Part shown: positions 14,953 to 16,998 of the stretch, piece by piece
How the letters are laid out: each line of letters begins with the position of its first letter
How positions within the stretch are numbered: the stretch's first letter is position 1
NCBI GenBank assembly: GCA_002482765.1
Contig: DLGP01000115.1
Location: 1-16,998, forward strand
Direction of reading: 5' to 3'
DNA: 16,998 nucleotides
DNA from: Alphaproteobacteria bacterium UBA7691
GTDB lineage: Bacteria > Pseudomonadota > Alphaproteobacteria > Ferrovibrionales > Ferrovibrionaceae
Notes under the pieces: generated by a model
Told to the model about the DNA's origin: nothing
Database searches by the model: none
Seen by the model: the letters and a program-made list of their open reading frames with translations, nothing else
Program-made: the position numbers and the translations under genes

Positions 14953-15730
14953 CCCGTATGGCAAATTCCGCCAGCGCGGCATTGAATGCGTCCGGCTGTT
15001 CCAGATGCGGCATATGGCCGGATTGCGCCAGGCAGAGGCGTCGGGCGTTTGGCAAGGTTTGTTCCAGCCAGATACTGACCTCCGGCGCATAAAGCTGGCT
15101 TTCGCCGCCATGGATGATCAGGCAGGGCAGGGCGAGTTGCGGCAGCAGGGCGCGAAAATCCTGCTCGGCCATTGAAGCCCATATTGCTGCCATCGCCCGG
15201 CTGTCATTGCGGGCAATCTCGCCGCTGATCCACTGCAACAACGCGGCATCCGGCTGGCTGTTGCGGGCAAAAAGATGCGGCAGGAAAGCGGCGCTATGGC
15301 CGGCCCAGTCGCTGCGCATCGCTGCCAGCACAGCGGCATTCTGTGCCGCATCGAAGCTGCCGCCCAGGCCCAGGCGCCAATCCGGGCCGGTTTGCAGCCG
15401 CGCCGTCATATCCTCGATCACCAGGCCGGCAACATTCTGCTGGCCGTAGCGGTGCAGATATTCAAAAGCCACCATGGCGCCCATCGACCAGCCAACCAGC
15501 ACCGGCCGTTCCAGGCGCAGCTCTTGCAGCAAGTCTTGCAGAGCATCGGCCAGGGCGGGAATGCCGGGATTCGTCCCGGCCGGCGTGTCGCCATGGCCGG
15601 GCAGATCAGGCAGCAGCAGGCGGAAACGATTGGCAAGAGCCGCTTCCTGCGGGCCAAAAAAGCCGCCATGGCAGGACCAGCCATGCAGAAAAACCAGCGG
15701 CGGGCCGCTGCCGATATCGCGGCAAAACAT
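14927..15730 (-). CDS. Alpha/beta-fold hydrolase
   Basis: 267 aa, cytoplasmic. Alpha/beta-hydrolase markers in order: oxyanion HGWSCHGG (16-23), DLPGHGDT (42-49), nucleophile elbow GWSMG with Ser82 (80-84), and catalytic His239 in QSGHMPHLEQPDAF. The usual acid after strand 7 (HGxxD) reads HGGES, with Ser211 in place of Asp. Asp107, in VIEDMTARL after strand 6, may be the relocated acid, a variant I recall from related hydrolases. An ester, lactone or thioester hydrolase is likely; the substrate is unknown. ATG 15730 shares a base with the upstream MaoC-like gene's TGA, so it is translationally coupled as the last gene of the fatty-acid-like operon. An open extension to 15775 lies inside that gene and was rejected. 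The 3' end overlaps tctA. Confidence 0.9.
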   Translation of the reverse strand: MFCRDIGSGPPLVFLHGWSCHGGFFGPQEAALANRFRLLLPDLPGHGDTPAGTNPGIPALADALQDLLQELRLERPVLVGWSMGAMVAFEYLHRYGQQNVAGLVIEDMTARLQTGPDWRLGLGGSFDAAQNAAVLAAMRSDWAGHSAAFLPHLFARNSQPDAALLQWISGEIARNDSRAMAAIWASMAEQDFRALLPQLALPCLIIHGGESQLYAPEVSIWLEQTLPNARRLCLAQSGHMPHLEQPDAFNAALAEFAIRVMPLPANA

Positions 15731-16092
15731 CACGCGCCAACATCCTTGGCCAGCACCAGGGCGCGGCCTTCGCAATAGCGCGTGCCATCCGGCCCGGTGC
15801 AGGTGGTGCTCAGGTCCACCAGATGCTTCTCGGGCCGCAGCCGGGTGATTTCCACCCGCGCAGTGAGCGGCGTGTTGAGCGGCGCCGGGCGCAGGAACTG
15901 CATTTCCTGCTTCAAGTAATTGGTGCCGAAACCGGGCAGGTCGACACCGAGCAGATACGAAAACAATGCGCCGATCAGCGGTTCCGGCACGGCCTGACTG
16001 CTATCGCCCGATTGCCCCGCGATATCGAGAAACGCCGCCAGATCGGCCGCGCTGTAGCTGCGGGTGATTTCCGCCTTGTCGCCAACCTGCAT
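15730..16092 (-). CDS. MaoC-like hot-dog protein lacking the hydratase active site
   Basis: 120 aa, one hot-dog fold of the MaoC/R-hydratase type. The second half matches well: PLIGALFSYLLGVDLPGFG followed by YLKQEMQFLRPAPLNTPL, the pattern around the central helix and the F..P strand. The catalytic segment does not. Where an active enzyme has GDxNPxH it reads SGDSSQAV, about ten to twelve residues are missing before the helix, and there is no histidine until residue 90. It therefore should not hydrate on its own. It starts 3 bp after the stop of an intact MaoC gene, so it is probably the non-catalytic partner in a heterodimer, as in mycobacterial HadAB/HadBC or ChsH1/ChsH2. Two cysteines lie near the C-terminus (98, 107). 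Confidence 0.8.
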   Translation of the reverse strand: MQVGDKAEITRSYSAADLAAFLDIAGQSGDSSQAVPEPLIGALFSYLLGVDLPGFGTNYLKQEMQFLRPAPLNTPLTARVEITRLRPEKHLVDLSTTCTGPDGTRYCEGRALVLAKDVGA

Positions 16093-16095
16093 GGC

Positions 16096-16455
16096 TCAGG
16101 CCTCCTCAATTGCGGTATCGCCGGCACAGACCACGGCGCCATCGGCAATACGGCACACCTCAACCAGATAGGCGCCTGCACCCTGTGGTGTGAGAGTGAA
16201 GCGCAGCATTTCATCGGCATAGGCCGGGTTGGGAAACATCAGATTCTGGTGCCGCTGCCTTGCGCCGGGATGCTGCCGGCGCAGCAGGCCCCAGATCACG
16301 CTGTAGAGCAGCATGCCGTGGCTGACGGTGCGGCCGAAACGGGTGCGGGCGGAAAAGGCCGGGTCGACATGGATCGGGTTGTTGTCGCCGCTGACCTGGG
16401 CAAAAAGGTCAAACTCGGCCTGGCTCAGGCCACGTTCCAGGATGATGGGGGTCAT
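16096..16455 (-). CDS. MaoC-family (R)-specific enoyl-CoA hydratase
   Basis: 119 aa, hot-dog fold. The hydratase motif is intact: SGDNNPIHVDPAFSARTRFG (22-41), with Asp24 and His29 at the spacing of the catalytic pair in Aeromonas PhaJ (Asp31/His36), followed by VSHGML (44-49). It should add water across a trans-2-enoyl-CoA to give the (R)-3-hydroxyacyl-CoA, or the reverse. ATG 16455 overlaps the ligase stop (ATGA), so it is coupled. An open frame up to 16569 is only shadow inside the ligase gene. It is followed 3 bp later by the degenerate MaoC-like gene. Chain length and the direct substrate are not readable. Confidence 0.88.
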   Translation of the reverse strand: MTPIILERGLSQAEFDLFAQVSGDNNPIHVDPAFSARTRFGRTVSHGMLLYSVIWGLLRRQHPGARQRHQNLMFPNPAYADEMLRFTLTPQGAGAYLVEVCRIADGAVVCAGDTAIEEA

Positions 16456-16998
16456 GACAGTAACTCGCGCAGGATATGTTTGCGGATTTTGCCGGCAGCG
16501 GTGCGCGGAAATTCCGCCACCACTTCGATCCGCTTCGGCACTTTGTAGGCGGCCAGATTGGCGCGGCAATGCTGGCGCAGGGCTTCGGCATCAATACTGC
16601 CGCCGGGCTGCGGCAACACCACGGCACAGCCCACTTCGCCCCATTTCTCGTCGGCCACGCCCAGCACGGCACATTCCAGCACGCCAGGGAAGCGATAGAT
16701 CACTGCCTCCACCTCGGCTGGATAAACATTCTCGCCGCCGGATATGTACATGTCCTTGATCCGGTCAACGATGAAGTAATAGCCATCGGCATCGCGCCGG
16801 CCAATATCGCCGGATTTCAGCCAGCCATCCTCGGTCAGTGCGGCGCGGGTGGCTGCCGGATTGTTGAAATAGCCCGGCGTGATATTCGGCCCGCGCATCC
16901 AGATTTCGCCGGACTGGCCCTCGGCCACATCGCGGCCGGCATCATCCACCAGGCGCACTTCGGTCAGGATTTGCGGCTTGCCCACCGAGCCGATGCGG
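16452..16998 (-). CDS. AMP-binding acyl-CoA ligase, C-terminal part (continues past window edge)
   Basis: The visible 182 residues are the C-terminal third of an ANL-superfamily (AMP-forming) acyl-CoA synthetase. The fragment begins RIGSVGKP and shows GEIWMRGPNITPGY, then GWLKSGDIGRRDADGYYFIVDRIKDM with the ATP-binding Asp and hinge region, the ISGGENVYPAEVE loop, and the adenylation lysine in RTAAGKIRKHILREL. All these are intact, so an active enzyme is expected. It activates a carboxylic acid with ATP and CoA. The N-terminal part lies beyond the right edge. It is the most upstream gene visible in the minus-strand operon and overlaps the MaoC start by 3 bp. The acid type cannot be assigned from this part. 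Confidence 0.93.
   Translation of the reverse strand, partial: RIGSVGKPQILTEVRLVDDAGRDVAEGQSGEIWMRGPNITPGYFNNPAATRAALTEDGWLKSGDIGRRDADGYYFIVDRIKDMYISGGENVYPAEVEAVIYRFPGVLECAVLGVADEKWGEVGCAVVLPQPGGSIDAEALRQHCRANLAAYKVPKRIEVVAEFPRTAAGKIRKHILRELLS

Noticed and set aside
15343..16548. A 401-codon open frame on the plus strand across the hydrolase, MaoC and ligase genes
   Set aside because: It is antisense to four genes with clear family motifs, and its translation shows only low-complexity Ala/Arg/Gly shadow composition.

Overview
The window looks like chromosomal DNA of a GC-rich alphaproteobacterium, probably Rhodospirillales-like. This rests on three things: the rlpA–dac–tmk–holB gene run typical of that class, the protein styles (a receiver with a GPDRRRR tail, SPOR and RlpA lipoproteins, a TctC/Bug binding protein), and uniform codon use. 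The genus cannot be fixed from sequence alone. I saw no mobile element, CRISPR array or phage gene. Genes are tightly packed. The longest gene-free gaps are about 175 bp (11744-11918) and 153 bp (27-179), so nothing over 300 bp is empty.

Left part (1-5408): the 5' end of a serine tRNA gene (minus strand) lies at the left edge with a good sigma70-type promoter. A membrane diguanylate cyclase follows (180-1643, plus). It converges on a four-gene minus-strand run: SPOR-domain membrane protein (start 4514), secreted four-cysteine protein, single-receiver response regulator, and exported metallo-beta-lactamase-fold protein (stop 1658). A hairpin spans both stop codons at the convergence. A YdcF/ElyC-like membrane protein (4617-5408) is divergent from this run.

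Middle part (5475-11743, plus): a cell-wall and replication block. It holds an MltB-type lytic transglycosylase lipoprotein, the RlpA lipoprotein (DPBB plus SPOR), a PBP5-type D-Ala-D-Ala carboxypeptidase, thymidylate kinase and the DNA polymerase III delta' subunit. From rlpA to holB the genes overlap. A Crp/Fnr-family regulator starts 8 bp after holB, where metG is often found in related genomes.

Right part (11919-16998): a complete tripartite tricarboxylate transporter operon tctC-tctB-tctA on the plus strand, with a strong hairpin between tctC and tctB. It runs convergently, with a 26 bp overlap, into a minus-strand operon entering from the right edge: acyl-CoA ligase (C-terminal part), MaoC hydratase with intact active site, a second MaoC-like protein without one, and an alpha/beta hydrolase. 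The natural reading is uptake of an organic acid by TctCBA and, next to it, CoA activation and hydration, but the substrate cannot be read from the sequence.

The best candidates for something under-described are the catalytic plus non-catalytic MaoC pair (a likely heterodimeric hydratase) and the four-gene SPOR/four-Cys/receiver/MBL run, whose joint role I do not recognise.
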